DNA from: CAZZKE01 sp964655005
Lineage (GTDB): Bacteria; Pseudomonadota; Alphaproteobacteria; Rhodospirillales; JABHCV01
DNA length: 64,000 nt
Reading direction: 5' to 3'
Assembly (NCBI GenBank): GCA_964655005.1
Contig: CAZZKE010000007.1
Span: forward strand, 1 to 64,000
In this document: piece by piece, positions 1-8,861 of the stretch
Layout of the letters: each line of letters starts with the position of its first letter
Position numbering within the stretch: position 1 is the stretch's first letter
Made by a program: the position numbers and the translations under genes
The notes under the pieces: model-generated
What the model saw: the letters and a program-made list of their open reading frames with translations, nothing else
The model's database searches: none
Told to the model about the DNA's origin: nothing

Positions 1-450
1 TGATGGATAAGCCTGACGGCTTACCCACATCCCCACAGGTTCCACAACCGCAACAAGATGTGATAAACAGGATTTTGGCAGCATGATCGGCAACCGGAAT
101 ACACCTTAACATCGCTGCCAGACTGTCCAACAATGTGGGACCATCTCAATTTGCCGCCATCCCGGCAAAAGCCGAAGGGGTCTCCCAGACAGCCAAGAGT
201 TGTAGTTACCATGGGGGATGTGCGCGGGAGTCTCCTGAGCAGCTATAAGCATGGTCGTTTGATCGAGCATTTTATCGCCTGTGCGACGCGCGAACGGCGC
301 TCGGTTCGTGTGGCGTGAACTCGGTAATCCCGGTCGTCGTACGCCATTGCCCGTTCCTTTCGATTCATGCGCCTGATGATCCGCCGTTTGCTGTGGATAA
401 TCTGCCCGCCACCGGGTGACATGGCGCGCACAATGTGAAATCCTCTGGCC
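1..450. other. No supported gene upstream of dnaE
   Basis: I see no convincing gene here. Short open frames on both strands (for example a 61-codon frame at 133-318 on the plus strand) have no recognisable motif and no good ribosome binding site. A single perfect DnaA-box-like nonamer, TGTGGATAA, lies at 392-400, but one box is not an origin. The dnaE promoter presumably lies in this stretch, but I cannot point to clear -35 and -10 elements. Confidence 0.5.
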
Positions 451-3400
451 ATGCCTGATTCCCACGCAGCACAAGCTGGTTTCGTCCATCTGCGGGTGCA
501 TTCGGCTTATTCCCTGTCGGAAGGTGCCGCCAGGATATCCGACCTGGTGAAGTTGTGCCGCGATCAGTCGATGCCGGCGGTGGCCGTTACCGACACCAAC
601 AACCTGTTCGGCGGCCTGGAATTTTCCGTCTCCTGTGCCGGTGCCGGCGTGCAACCCATTGTCGGCTGCCAGTTGAGCGTCTCACGGGCCGAGCGGGCCG
701 GTGTCAGGCCCGGCCATGTTGCCGATGCGGACAGCTCCGACCCCGTGGTGGTGCTGGTGCAGAACGACACCGGCTACCGTAATTTATTGAAATTGCTGGG
801 AATAGCCTATCTTGGCCATGACGCTGCTGAAAATAATGAACAGCCGTCAATGGCGCCGCAGGTGTCGCTGGAAGAACTCAAGGCGCATAACGAAGGCTTG
901 CTGCTGTTAACCGGCGGCCCGGACGGCCCGGTCGGTCGTTTGCTGGGCGACGGTCAAGACGATGCGGCGGAAGAACTGCTAGGGGGGCTGAAGGAGGCCT
1001 TCGCGGGCCGCCTGTATGTGGAAATCATGCGGCATGGTCTGGATAGCGAGAAAAAGACCGAAGCCGGGTTTATCGAACTGGCATACCGGCACGACCTGCC
1101 CCTGGTCGCCACCAACGAGGTGTTTTATCTGGCTCCCGATATGTACGAGGCGCACGATGCCCTGATTTGTATCGCCGAGGGGGCCTATGTTTCGCATGCC
1201 GATCGGCGCCGCCTGACCAGTCAGCACTATTTCAAGTCGGCGGCGGAAATGCGGGCCTTGTTCGCGGATTTGCCGGAAGCTGTCGACAACACCATGGTTA
1301 TCGCCCGGCGCACCGCCTACATGGTCGAAAAAATCGATCCCATCCTGCCGCCTTACGATTGTGGCGAGGGGACGACCGAACAGGATGAATTGCGACGTCA
1401 GGCCAGGGAGGGACTGGAAATCCGCCTGCGACGCCAGGTTTACAAGGAAGGTATGAGCGCCGAGGAGGAAAACCGGGTCGCCAAACCATACTGGGAGCGC
1501 CTGGATTACGAACTCGATACCATCAATTCCATGGAATTCCCCGGCTATTTCCTGATCGTCGCCGATTTTATTCACTGGACTCGCGGCCAGGGTATTCCGG
1601 TTGGCCCCGGGCGCGGTTCCGGCGCCGGTTCGGTGGTTGCCTGGGCGTTGACCATCACCGATCTGGATCCCCTGCGTTGGGGGCTGTTGTTCGAGCGTTT
1701 CCTGAATCCAGAGCGGGTCTCCATGCCGGATTTCGATATCGATTTCTGCCAGGACCGGCGCGACGAAGTGATCCGCTACGTGCAGCAAAAATACGGTCGC
1801 GATCATGTCGCCCAGATCATAACCTTCGGCAAGCTACAGGCCCGCGCAGTGCTGCGTGATGTTGGCCGGGTCCTGGAAATGCCCTACGGCCAGGTCGACC
1901 GCATCTGCAAACTGGTACCCAACAACCCGGCCAATCCGACCACCCTGAGCCAGGCCATCGAGGGCGAGCCGCAGTTCCGGGTTGAAATGAATTCCGACGA
2001 GGCGGTCGGCAAGCTGATTGAAATCGGCCTGAAACTGGAAGGGCTGTACCGGCACGCCTCGACCCATGCTGCCGGCGTGGTGATCGGCGACCGGCCCCTG
2101 GACGAGCTTATCCCGCTTTACCGCGATCCCCGTTCGGACATGCCGGTAACCGGTTTCAACATGAAATATGTCGAATCGGCGGGCCTGGTAAAGTTTGATT
2201 TCCTAGGCCTGAAAACCCTGACGGTGCTTGATAAAACGCTCAAGCTGATCGCCGAACGGGGGCCGGCCATCGAACTTTCGACCCTGCCGCTGGATGACGA
2301 AAAGACCTATGAAATGATGGGATGCGGCGAAACCACCGGGGTCTTCCAGCTGGAAAGTGCGGGGATGCGGGATGTCCTGCGCAAGTTGAAGCCCGATACC
2401 TTCGAAGACATCATTGCCATCGTCGCCCTGTACCGGCCCGGTCCGATGGAAAATATCCCCAGTTACATCGCCCGCAAACACGGTCAGGAACAGCCGGACT
2501 ATCTGTACCCGACGCTGGAAGGAATTCTCAAGGAAACCTTCGGCATCATGATTTATCAGGAACAGGTGATGCAGGTGGCGCAGGAACTGTCGGGCTACAG
2601 CCTGGGTAATGCCGATTTGTTGCGCCGCGCCATGGGCAAAAAGATCCAGTCGGAAATGGATGAACAGCGTCAGGCCTTCGTCGATGGCGCCATCGCCAAG
2701 GGCGTGCCGCAGGCCAAGGCCTCGCAGATTTTCGATCAGGTCAACATGTTCGCCGGTTACGGCTTCAACAAATCCCACGCCGCCGCCTATGCCCTGGTGG
2801 CCTACCAGACGGCCTATTTCAAGGCCAACTATCCACTTGAATTCATCGCCGCCTCAATGACCCTGGACATCAACAACACCGACAAGCTGAACCAGTTCAA
2901 GCAGGAACTGGGGCGTCTGGGATTTTCCGTGCATGGACCCGATATCAACGCCTCGGAAGTCGAATTCAGGGTCGAGGGAGAAGCCGTGCGCTATGCCCTG
3001 GCGGCGGTCAAGAATGTCGGCGAGGGGGCTATGCGCGCCCTTGTCGGCGAGCGCCGGGAAAACGGACGCTTCGCCGACCTGGCCGATTTTGCCGAACGGG
3101 TCGATGCCCGAAACATCAACAAGCGCCAGTTGGAAAACCTGATCCGGGCCGGGGCTTTCGACGCATTGGATAGCAATCGCCGCAAGGTATTCTCCGGGGT
3201 CGAGGCGATCCTGCGCCACGCCAGCGCCGCCGCCCAGGACCGTGACAGCGACCAGATCGGACTGTTCGGCGGCGATGCCGCGCCCAAGACAACCATCCCC
3301 ATGGACGATGTCGCCGACTGGCCGCCGATGGACCGCATGAAAGAGGAATTCGACGCCGTCGGGTTTTATCTTTCCGGCCATCCCCTGGAATCCTATGGCC

Positions 3401-3939
3401 GGAGCCTGAGGCGGATCAAGGCGCGGCCGGCGGTCGAGGTCATCGCCGAAGGCAATCCCGGCGCCATCAAGCTGGCCGGCACCGTGATCGGCAAGAAGGA
3501 GAGGACATCGGCCAGGGGCAACCGCTTCGCGTTTGTTCAACTGTCCGATGTCTCGGGAACATACGAAGTTATGGTTTTTTCCGAGTTGCTGGCCAGTGCG
3601 CGGGAGCTGCTGGAAGTGGGGCAGTCCCTGTTTATCAAGGCCGCTATCCAGTTCGAAGGCGAAACTCCGCGCATCACCGCAAATTCCTTCGAGCTTCTTG
3701 ATCAGGTGGCGGCCCGCTCGACCCCCGGTCTCAGGTTGTATATCGGCTCGGAAAACCCTTTGCGGGCGCTGCGAGAAGCCTTGTCGGGCGAACGCGGTGG
3801 CGGTGAAATCATCGTCGTGGTTCATCCCGACGATGATCTGGAAGTAGAAATCACCCTCGCCGACAAACTGGTAATCACGCCAGGGCTGTTGCGGACCATT
3901 CGCGAAATTCCCGGCATCGAGGAGATCAGGGAAATCTAG
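451..3939 (+). CDS. dnaE: DNA polymerase III subunit alpha
   Basis: This is the catalytic alpha subunit of the replicative DNA polymerase III holoenzyme. At 1162 residues it has the usual DnaE1 length. The N-terminal PHP domain begins with HLRVHSAYS near residue 14. The catalytic acidic motif PDFDIDF is at residues 426-432 and the third catalytic Asp is in VKFDFLGL (Asp583). The finger motif YRPGPMENIP lies near residue 660, followed by GYGFNKSHAAAYA near 770. A C-terminal OB-fold begins around residue 1005 (IKLAGTVIGKKER). The ATG at 451 has only a weak Shine-Dalgarno sequence, but the homology begins immediately after it. The gene stands alone, 213 bp ahead of rpsB. Confidence 0.97.
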   Translation: MPDSHAAQAGFVHLRVHSAYSLSEGAARISDLVKLCRDQSMPAVAVTDTNNLFGGLEFSVSCAGAGVQPIVGCQLSVSRAERAGVRPGHVADADSSDPVVVLVQNDTGYRNLLKLLGIAYLGHDAAENNEQPSMAPQVSLEELKAHNEGLLLLTGGPDGPVGRLLGDGQDDAAEELLGGLKEAFAGRLYVEIMRHGLDSEKKTEAGFIELAYRHDLPLVATNEVFYLAPDMYEAHDALICIAEGAYVSHADRRRLTSQHYFKSAAEMRALFADLPEAVDNTMVIARRTAYMVEKIDPILPPYDCGEGTTEQDELRRQAREGLEIRLRRQVYKEGMSAEEENRVAKPYWERLDYELDTINSMEFPGYFLIVADFIHWTRGQGIPVGPGRGSGAGSVVAWALTITDLDPLRWGLLFERFLNPERVSMPDFDIDFCQDRRDEVIRYVQQKYGRDHVAQIITFGKLQARAVLRDVGRVLEMPYGQVDRICKLVPNNPANPTTLSQAIEGEPQFRVEMNSDEAVGKLIEIGLKLEGLYRHASTHAAGVVIGDRPLDELIPLYRDPRSDMPVTGFNMKYVESAGLVKFDFLGLKTLTVLDKTLKLIAERGPAIELSTLPLDDEKTYEMMGCGETTGVFQLESAGMRDVLRKLKPDTFEDIIAIVALYRPGPMENIPSYIARKHGQEQPDYLYPTLEGILKETFGIMIYQEQVMQVAQELSGYSLGNADLLRRAMGKKIQSEMDEQRQAFVDGAIAKGVPQAKASQIFDQVNMFAGYGFNKSHAAAYALVAYQTAYFKANYPLEFIAASMTLDINNTDKLNQFKQELGRLGFSVHGPDINASEVEFRVEGEAVRYALAAVKNVGEGAMRALVGERRENGRFADLADFAERVDARNINKRQLENLIRAGAFDALDSNRRKVFSGVEAILRHASAAAQDRDSDQIGLFGGDAAPKTTIPMDDVADWPPMDRMKEEFDAVGFYLSGHPLESYGRSLRRIKARPAVEVIAEGNPGAIKLAGTVIGKKERTSARGNRFAFVQLSDVSGTYEVMVFSELLASARELLEVGQSLFIKAAIQFEGETPRITANSFELLDQVAARSTPGLRLYIGSENPLRALREALSGERGGGEIIVVVHPDDDLEVEITLADKLVITPGLLRTIREIPGIEEIREI

Positions 3940-4152
3940 GTTGCAAATCGGTTTTGTTCTTGCAATGGACGGTTTTCGGCGGTATCAAACCGCCTCGCAA
4001 GCATACTCCTGTTGGGAGGTGCTTATTTCACACGCGGGCTTGTGGCCCCGGCGCTAATTCGCCGGTCGGTCGCTCCGGTGTTTTTCACCAGCGATTCAAG
4101 GTGACGAACGGCGCTCGCGGAGGTTCAACCGGAAAAAAGAGGAGCAGCCCCT
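3940..4152 (+). promoter_or_regulatory. Structured leader upstream of rpsB
   Basis: This 213-bp gap between dnaE and rpsB contains two perfect hairpins. GGCGGT-ATCAA-ACCGCC lies at 3978-3994 and CCGGCG-CTAATT-CGCCGG at 4048-4065. Neither is followed by a T tract, so simple intrinsic termination is unlikely. In other bacteria ribosomal protein S2 represses its own mRNA through the rpsB leader. A comparable role here is inferred from position and structure only. A purine-rich ribosome binding site (GAGGAG) sits just before the rpsB ATG. Confidence 0.4.
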
Positions 4153-5019
4153 ATGGCTATGCCCACATTTACCATGCGTCAGCTTTTGGAAGCCGGCGTC
4201 CACTTCGGACATAATACCCGCCGCTGGAACCCCAAGATGGGGCCTTATATCTTCGGCGTTCGCAACGGCATACACATTATCGACCTGCAACAGACGGCGC
4301 CGATGCTGCACCGGGCCATGATGGCCGTGCGCAATGCCGCCGCCAGCGGTGGTCGGGTGCTGTTTGTCGGTACCAAACGGCAGGCTTCCGAACGCGTATC
4401 GGAAGCCGCCAAGCGCTGTGGCCAGTACTACGTTAACCATCGCTGGCTCGGCGGCATGATGACCAACTGGCAGACCGTGTCGAAATCGATCAAGCGGCTG
4501 CGCGAACTGGAAGAATTGCTGGCCGGTGACACCGTCGGCCTGACCAAGAAGGAAATGCTTCAGCTTACCCGCGAACGCGACAAGCTCGACAAGGCATTGG
4601 GCGGCATCAAGGAGATGGGCGGCAAGCCCAACGTAATGGTGGTTATTGACACCAACAAGGAAGCCATCGCCGTAGCCGAAGCCAACAAGCTGGGTATTCC
4701 GGTGGTCGCGGTGATCGATTCCAACAGTTCTCCCGATGGTATCGACTTTCCCATTCCCGGCAACGATGACGCGCTGCGCGCAATCAATCTGTATTGCGAT
4801 CTGATGGCCAGTTCCGTGCTTGACGGCATATCGCAGGAAGCGGCCGCGTCCGGCGTCGATCTGGGCGCCGCCGAAGTTGCCCCGGCGGAAGATCTGACGG
4901 TTCAGGAAACAGCGGTCGCCGAGAAGACCGAAGCCGAGGTTGCGCCCACGGTCGAGGAAGTCCCGGAAACGGCCCCGGTTGAAGTCGAGGCATCACCGGA
5001 AGTCAAGGCGGAAACCTAA
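4153..5019 (+). CDS. rpsB: 30S ribosomal protein S2
   Basis: Ribosomal protein S2 of the small subunit. The N-terminus (MPTFTMRQLLEAGVHFGHNT) and RWLGGMMTNWQT are family hallmarks, and the nucleotide-fold core runs to about residue 230. The last 55-60 residues form an Ala/Val/Glu-rich acidic tail (from about ASGVDLGAAEVAPAED), which is common in alphaproteobacterial S2 and probably disordered. The protein has 288 residues. The start has a good GAGGAG site upstream. It is followed after 56 AT-rich bases by tsf, the usual rpsB-tsf pairing. Confidence 0.97.
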   Translation: MAMPTFTMRQLLEAGVHFGHNTRRWNPKMGPYIFGVRNGIHIIDLQQTAPMLHRAMMAVRNAAASGGRVLFVGTKRQASERVSEAAKRCGQYYVNHRWLGGMMTNWQTVSKSIKRLRELEELLAGDTVGLTKKEMLQLTRERDKLDKALGGIKEMGGKPNVMVVIDTNKEAIAVAEANKLGIPVVAVIDSNSSPDGIDFPIPGNDDALRAINLYCDLMASSVLDGISQEAAASGVDLGAAEVAPAEDLTVQETAVAEKTEAEVAPTVEEVPETAPVEVEASPEVKAET

Positions 5020-5075
5020 AATATAATTCATATATATTAATTGGTTATATGTAATACTTAAGAAAGAGGAAGAGT

Positions 5076-5999
5076 ATGGCTGAAATCACCGCCAGTCTGG
5101 TCAAGGCGCTGCGTGAAAAGTCCGGCGCCGGTATGATGGATTGCAAGAGAGCGTTATCTGAAACCGCCGGCGATCTTGAACAGGCCGTCGATTGGCTGCG
5201 CACCAAGGGATTAGCCGCGGCGGCCAAGAAATCCGATCGTATCGCCTCGGAAGGTCTTGTCGGCCTGGCCATCGCGGGCAATTCCGGCGCCATTGTAGAG
5301 GTCAATTCCGAAACCGATTTCGTGGCCCGGAACGATGATTTTCAGGGTTTTGTCAAAACCGTGGCCGCCCTTGCCCTGGACCATGGCGATATGGATGGCC
5401 TTAAGGCCGCGTCTTACGCCGATGCCGGAAAAACTGTGGAAATGCAATTGACCGAGATGATTTCGACTATCGGCGAGAATATGAATATCCGCCGGGTCGG
5501 GACACTGTCGGTCGATAGCGGCGTGGTGGCATCGTATACGCACAACGCGCTGGCCACCGGGCTTGGCAAAATAGGCGTCCTGGTAGCGCTCGAATCCGGC
5601 GCCGACGCGGACAAGCTGCAGGGGCTCGGCAAGCAGTTAGCCATGCACATCGCGGCGGCCAATCCGCAGGCGATTTCGCGGGACGATCTGGACCCGGACG
5701 CGATCAGTCGCGAACGGCAAGTCCTTGGCGATCAGGCCCGCCAATCCGGTAAGCCCGAGGAGATTATTGAAAAAATGCTCGAAGGGCGGTTGCGCAAATT
5801 TTATGAGGAAGTCTGTCTGCTCGATCAGGTTTTCGTCGTCGATGGTGAAAACCGGGTTTCGCAGGTTATCGAAAACGCCGCCAAGGAACTTGGCGCCCCC
5901 ATCGAACTAAAGGCGTTCGTTCGTTTCGCACTTGGCGAAGGCATTGAAAAAAAGGCGGAAGATTTCGCCGCCGAGGTCGCCGCCGTTTCTGGCGTTTAG
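5076..5999 (+). CDS. tsf: Translation elongation factor Ts
   Basis: EF-Ts, the guanine nucleotide exchange factor for EF-Tu. The 307-residue protein starts with a UBA-like domain containing SGAGMMDCKRALSE (about residues 16-29). Next comes the exchange-core motif TDFVARNDDF near residue 88. Two dimerisation subdomains and a C-terminal helix follow. The start is supported by AAAGAGGAAGAG immediately upstream. The short AT-rich gap after rpsB could hold a second promoter, but I see no clear consensus. pyrH follows 83 bp later. Confidence 0.97.
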   Translation: MAEITASLVKALREKSGAGMMDCKRALSETAGDLEQAVDWLRTKGLAAAAKKSDRIASEGLVGLAIAGNSGAIVEVNSETDFVARNDDFQGFVKTVAALALDHGDMDGLKAASYADAGKTVEMQLTEMISTIGENMNIRRVGTLSVDSGVVASYTHNALATGLGKIGVLVALESGADADKLQGLGKQLAMHIAAANPQAISRDDLDPDAISRERQVLGDQARQSGKPEEIIEKMLEGRLRKFYEEVCLLDQVFVVDGENRVSQVIENAAKELGAPIELKAFVRFALGEGIEKKAEDFAAEVAAVSGV

Positions 6000-6082
6000 T
6001 ATAGCAATTCAAATTAATAAAGACCCCACCTTGGACGTTGGTGTATGATCGCCGGCAGCAAAAACAGCGGAGCGGACGCTAA

Positions 6083-6832
6083 ATGACGTCACAGCTAAAA
6101 ACCGCATCGAAATATAACAGGGTGCTACTGAAACTGTCAGGCGAGGCCCTTATGGGGGCCAAGGAATTCGGCCTGGATTCGGAAACCGTCGATATAATCG
6201 CCGATCAAATATCCGATGTTCACAAAATGGGTGTGCAGGTCTGTCTGGTGATCGGGGCGGGGAATATTTTTCGCGGCCTGTCCGGCGCCGCATCCGGTAT
6301 CGAACGGACCAGCGCCGATTACATGGGCATGCTGGCCACCGTCATCAACGCCCTGGCCGTGCAAAGTATTCTGGAAGGCAAGGGGATTCAGACCAGGGTG
6401 ATGTCGGCGATACCGATGTCTTCCATATGTGAACCCTACATCAGGCGCCGGGCAGTCAGGCATATGGAAAAGGGCCGCCTGGTGATCTTCGCCGCAGGCA
6501 CCGGCAATCCTTTCTTCACGACCGACACGGCGGCCTCCCTGCGGGCCGTGGAAATGGGCTGCGACGCCCTGCTGAAGGGCACCCAGGTAGATGGCGTATA
6601 CGATGCCGACCCGGTCATCGTGGCCGATGCCAAACGCTATGAGCAGTTAAGTTATCAGGAAGTCCTGACCCAGAATTTGCGGGTGATGGATACCTCGGCC
6701 ATAGCCCTGGCACGGGAAAACAACGTGCCCATAGTGGTTTTTTCGATACACAAACCGGGCGCATTCGCCGATGTTGTCAAAGGCAACGGAACCTTTACGG
6801 TTATTTCCGGGGAACGGTCCGTGTCGAAATAA
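6083..6832 (+). CDS. pyrH: Uridylate kinase
   Basis: UMP kinase of the amino-acid-kinase fold, converting UMP to UDP with ATP. The ATP-binding start LLKLSGEALMG is near residue 15, GAGNIFRGL near 58, and the UMP-site motif GTGNPFFTTDTAA near 140. At 249 residues the length is normal (235-250). It lies in the conserved rpsB-tsf-pyrH-frr series and is followed by frr 20 bp later. Confidence 0.97.
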   Translation: MTSQLKTASKYNRVLLKLSGEALMGAKEFGLDSETVDIIADQISDVHKMGVQVCLVIGAGNIFRGLSGAASGIERTSADYMGMLATVINALAVQSILEGKGIQTRVMSAIPMSSICEPYIRRRAVRHMEKGRLVIFAAGTGNPFFTTDTAASLRAVEMGCDALLKGTQVDGVYDADPVIVADAKRYEQLSYQEVLTQNLRVMDTSAIALARENNVPIVVFSIHKPGAFADVVKGNGTFTVISGERSVSK

Positions 6833-6852
6833 GAAAATCGGGAGGGTAAACA

Positions 6853-7419
6853 GTGAGTACAGGTATCAGCGCCGACAAAAAGGATGTGGCTCGCCGCATG
6901 GAAGGCGCCGTCGATGTCCTGCACAAGGAATTCGGCGGCCTTCGAACCGGTCGTGCCGCGACCAGTTTGCTTGAACCGGTAACGGTTCAGGCCTATGGAT
7001 CGGAAATGCCGCTAAATCAGGTTGGCACGGTCAGCGTCCCTGAACCCCGCATGTTGAGCGTTCAGGTCTGGGACAAGGGGTTGGTCAAGGCCGTCGAGAA
7101 GGCAATTATGGATTCAGGGTTGGGGCTGAATCCCAGCGCCGATGGCCAACTAGTCCGGATACCCATACCGGCGCTGACCGAAGAGCGACGGGTGGAACTT
7201 TCGAAAATTGCCGGAAAATATACCGAAGAAGCCAGAATCGCGGTCAGGAATGTTCGCCGTCATGCAATGGACGAACTCAAACGGGCCGAAAAGGATGGTG
7301 AAATTTCGGAAGACGAGCACCGTGATTATGCCCACGAGATGCAGGAACTGACCGATCAGTACATTAAAAAAATAGACGATGCCCTGGCCAATAAAGAGCA
7401 GGAAATAATGCAGGTTTGA
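6853..7419 (+). CDS. frr: Ribosome recycling factor
   Basis: Ribosome recycling factor, which with EF-G splits the post-termination ribosome. The 188-residue protein has the L-shaped family architecture. The conserved FGGLRTGRA is near residue 27, and VRNVRRHAMDELK in the long helical bundle. I chose a GTG start at 6853 because GGAGGG lies at 6841-6846, seven bases upstream, and homology begins within a few residues. The uppS start follows 4 bp after the stop, suggesting coupled translation. Confidence 0.96.
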   Translation: MSTGISADKKDVARRMEGAVDVLHKEFGGLRTGRAATSLLEPVTVQAYGSEMPLNQVGTVSVPEPRMLSVQVWDKGLVKAVEKAIMDSGLGLNPSADGQLVRIPIPALTEERRVELSKIAGKYTEEARIAVRNVRRHAMDELKRAEKDGEISEDEHRDYAHEMQELTDQYIKKIDDALANKEQEIMQV

Positions 7420-7423
7420 TGAC

Positions 7424-8179
7424 ATGAGCCCCGGTAATCCAATCGCTGCGGTTCATGGCAAAATTGCCGATGACGCCGCGCCGCCCAGCCATGTGGCCAT
7501 TATTATGGACGGCAATGGTCGCTGGGCGAAAGCCCACAACCTGCCGCGCGCGGCGGGCCATCAGCGCGGCGCCCAGGTAGTCAAAACGGTGATCAAGGCG
7601 GCTATCGAAGCCGGCGTCGGCTATTTGACGCTGTACGGGTTTTCGTCGGAAAACTGGAAACGGCCGCCGGATGAAGTCGAAGATTTAATGGGGCTGTTGC
7701 GGCTGTATTTGAAAAGCGAAATCAGGACCCTTCATAAAAAGGGCGTCAAATTGCTGGTCATCGGGGACCGGCACCGCCTGGAACCGGATATCGTAAGCCT
7801 GATCGATCAGGCCGAGGCCTTGACCGCCGATAACCGTCGTTTGACGGTGACCATCGCGCTAAGCTATGGCGGGCGTGACGAACTCACCAACGTCGCCAGG
7901 TTGCTGGCCGCAAAGGCGGTGTCCGGGGAAATAACCCCGGAAGAAATTGATGAGGAAATGTTTGGCCGCCATCTGTACACCAATGGCACGCCCGACCCGG
8001 ATATCCTGATTCGCACCAGCGGCGAACAACGGGTCAGTAATTTCCTGCCCTGGCAACTGGCTTACACCGAATTCATCTTCCTCGACATTCTGTGGCCGGA
8101 TTTCTCGAAACAGGATTTTGATGCCGCCATTTCCGACTATCACGGGCGCGACAGACGCTACGGCGCGACCCGTGGGTAA
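7424..8179 (+). CDS. uppS: Undecaprenyl diphosphate synthase
   Basis: Cis-prenyltransferase making the C55 lipid carrier for peptidoglycan and O-antigen. The diagnostic motif IIMDGNGRWA (about residues 26-35) carries the Mg-binding Asp and is followed by GHQRGAQ. LTLYGFSSENW and the C-terminal RTSGEQRVSNFLPWQL are also present. The length, 251 residues, is typical. It lies in the alphaproteobacterial frr-uppS-cdsA-dxr order, and its 3' end overlaps the likely start of cdsA. Confidence 0.97.
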   Translation: MSPGNPIAAVHGKIADDAAPPSHVAIIMDGNGRWAKAHNLPRAAGHQRGAQVVKTVIKAAIEAGVGYLTLYGFSSENWKRPPDEVEDLMGLLRLYLKSEIRTLHKKGVKLLVIGDRHRLEPDIVSLIDQAEALTADNRRLTVTIALSYGGRDELTNVARLLAAKAVSGEITPEEIDEEMFGRHLYTNGTPDPDILIRTSGEQRVSNFLPWQLAYTEFIFLDILWPDFSKQDFDAAISDYHGRDRRYGATRG

Positions 8180-8861
8180 TCAAGGAACCGGTTTCAGCCA
8201 GGTTACGGTGCGGGTGGCTGCGGCGCTGGTGATGATTCCGCCGGTTTTGGCGTTCGTCTACTTCGGTTATCCTGTTTTTAATATTTTTGTTGCCGTCATG
8301 GTCGCGCTGATGGCCTGGGAATGGCGGCGGCTGGTCTATAGCGGAGAACGGGACGGGCGCTATTTCTGGATGGCCCTTGGCGTGTTCTATATCGGTCTGC
8401 CGGCCCTGGCGTTGATCTGGCTGCGGGGCGACGGCGAAGACGGGCGGAATACCATATATTGGCTGCTTGCGTTGGTCTGGGCCGCCGATACCGGCGCCTA
8501 TGCGGCCGGGCGGATGATCGGTGGCCCGAAGCTGGCGCCGGCAATCAGTCCCAATAAAACCTGGGCCGGGCTGGCCGGCTGCATCGTTGCGGCAGCCCTG
8601 GTTGGCGTCGCGGCGGCCTGGCTGGCGAAGTCCGACGATTATCTGTTGCCGGCCCTGCTAAGCGCCGCGATAGGTATTGTTTCGCAGGGCGGTGACTTGC
8701 TCGAATCGGCCATAAAACGGCGTTTCGGGGTCAAGGATTCAAGCCACTTGATTCCGGGCCATGGCGGTATTCTTGACCGGGTGGACGCCCTGTTGGCGGC
8801 TATTATGGCCGCGGCGTTGCTCAGATATGCCTTTGGGGGCGGTATTGTTCGATGGTCGTGA
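8172..8861 (+). CDS. cdsA: Phosphatidate cytidylyltransferase
   Basis: CDP-diglyceride synthase, an integral membrane enzyme making CDP-diacylglycerol from phosphatidate and CTP. Several hydrophobic helices are visible. The C-terminal signature runs through GDLLESAIKRRFGVKDSS followed by LIPGHGGILDRVD, with DTGAYAAGR and PNKTWAG earlier. The start is uncertain. GTG at 8172 overlaps the uppS stop and places the first membrane helix near residue 10. ATG at 8121 has an AGGA six bases upstream but would overlap uppS by 59 bp. Confidence 0.9.
   Translation: MGNQGTGFSQVTVRVAAALVMIPPVLAFVYFGYPVFNIFVAVMVALMAWEWRRLVYSGERDGRYFWMALGVFYIGLPALALIWLRGDGEDGRNTIYWLLALVWAADTGAYAAGRMIGGPKLAPAISPNKTWAGLAGCIVAAALVGVAAAWLAKSDDYLLPALLSAAIGIVSQGGDLLESAIKRRFGVKDSSHLIPGHGGILDRVDALLAAIMAAALLRYAFGGGIVRWS

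Noticed and set aside
1..318. 61-codon frame at 133-318 as a small gene
   Set aside because: No ribosome binding site, no motif, and a composition like the shadow frames around it.
392..400. TGTGGATAA upstream of dnaE and TTATCCACA at 48246-48254 as a replication origin
   Set aside because: Each is a single DnaA-box nonamer with no cluster, no AT-rich unwinding region and no dnaA/dnaN/parAB context.
979..1806. 275-codon open frame antisense to dnaE
   Set aside because: It lies wholly inside dnaE on the other strand, shows no recognisable motif, and is expected from GC-rich codon bias.
6044..6049. TATGAT before pyrH as a -10 element
   Set aside because: No acceptable -35 sequence occurs 16-19 bp upstream; the TTGGAC nearby is far too close.
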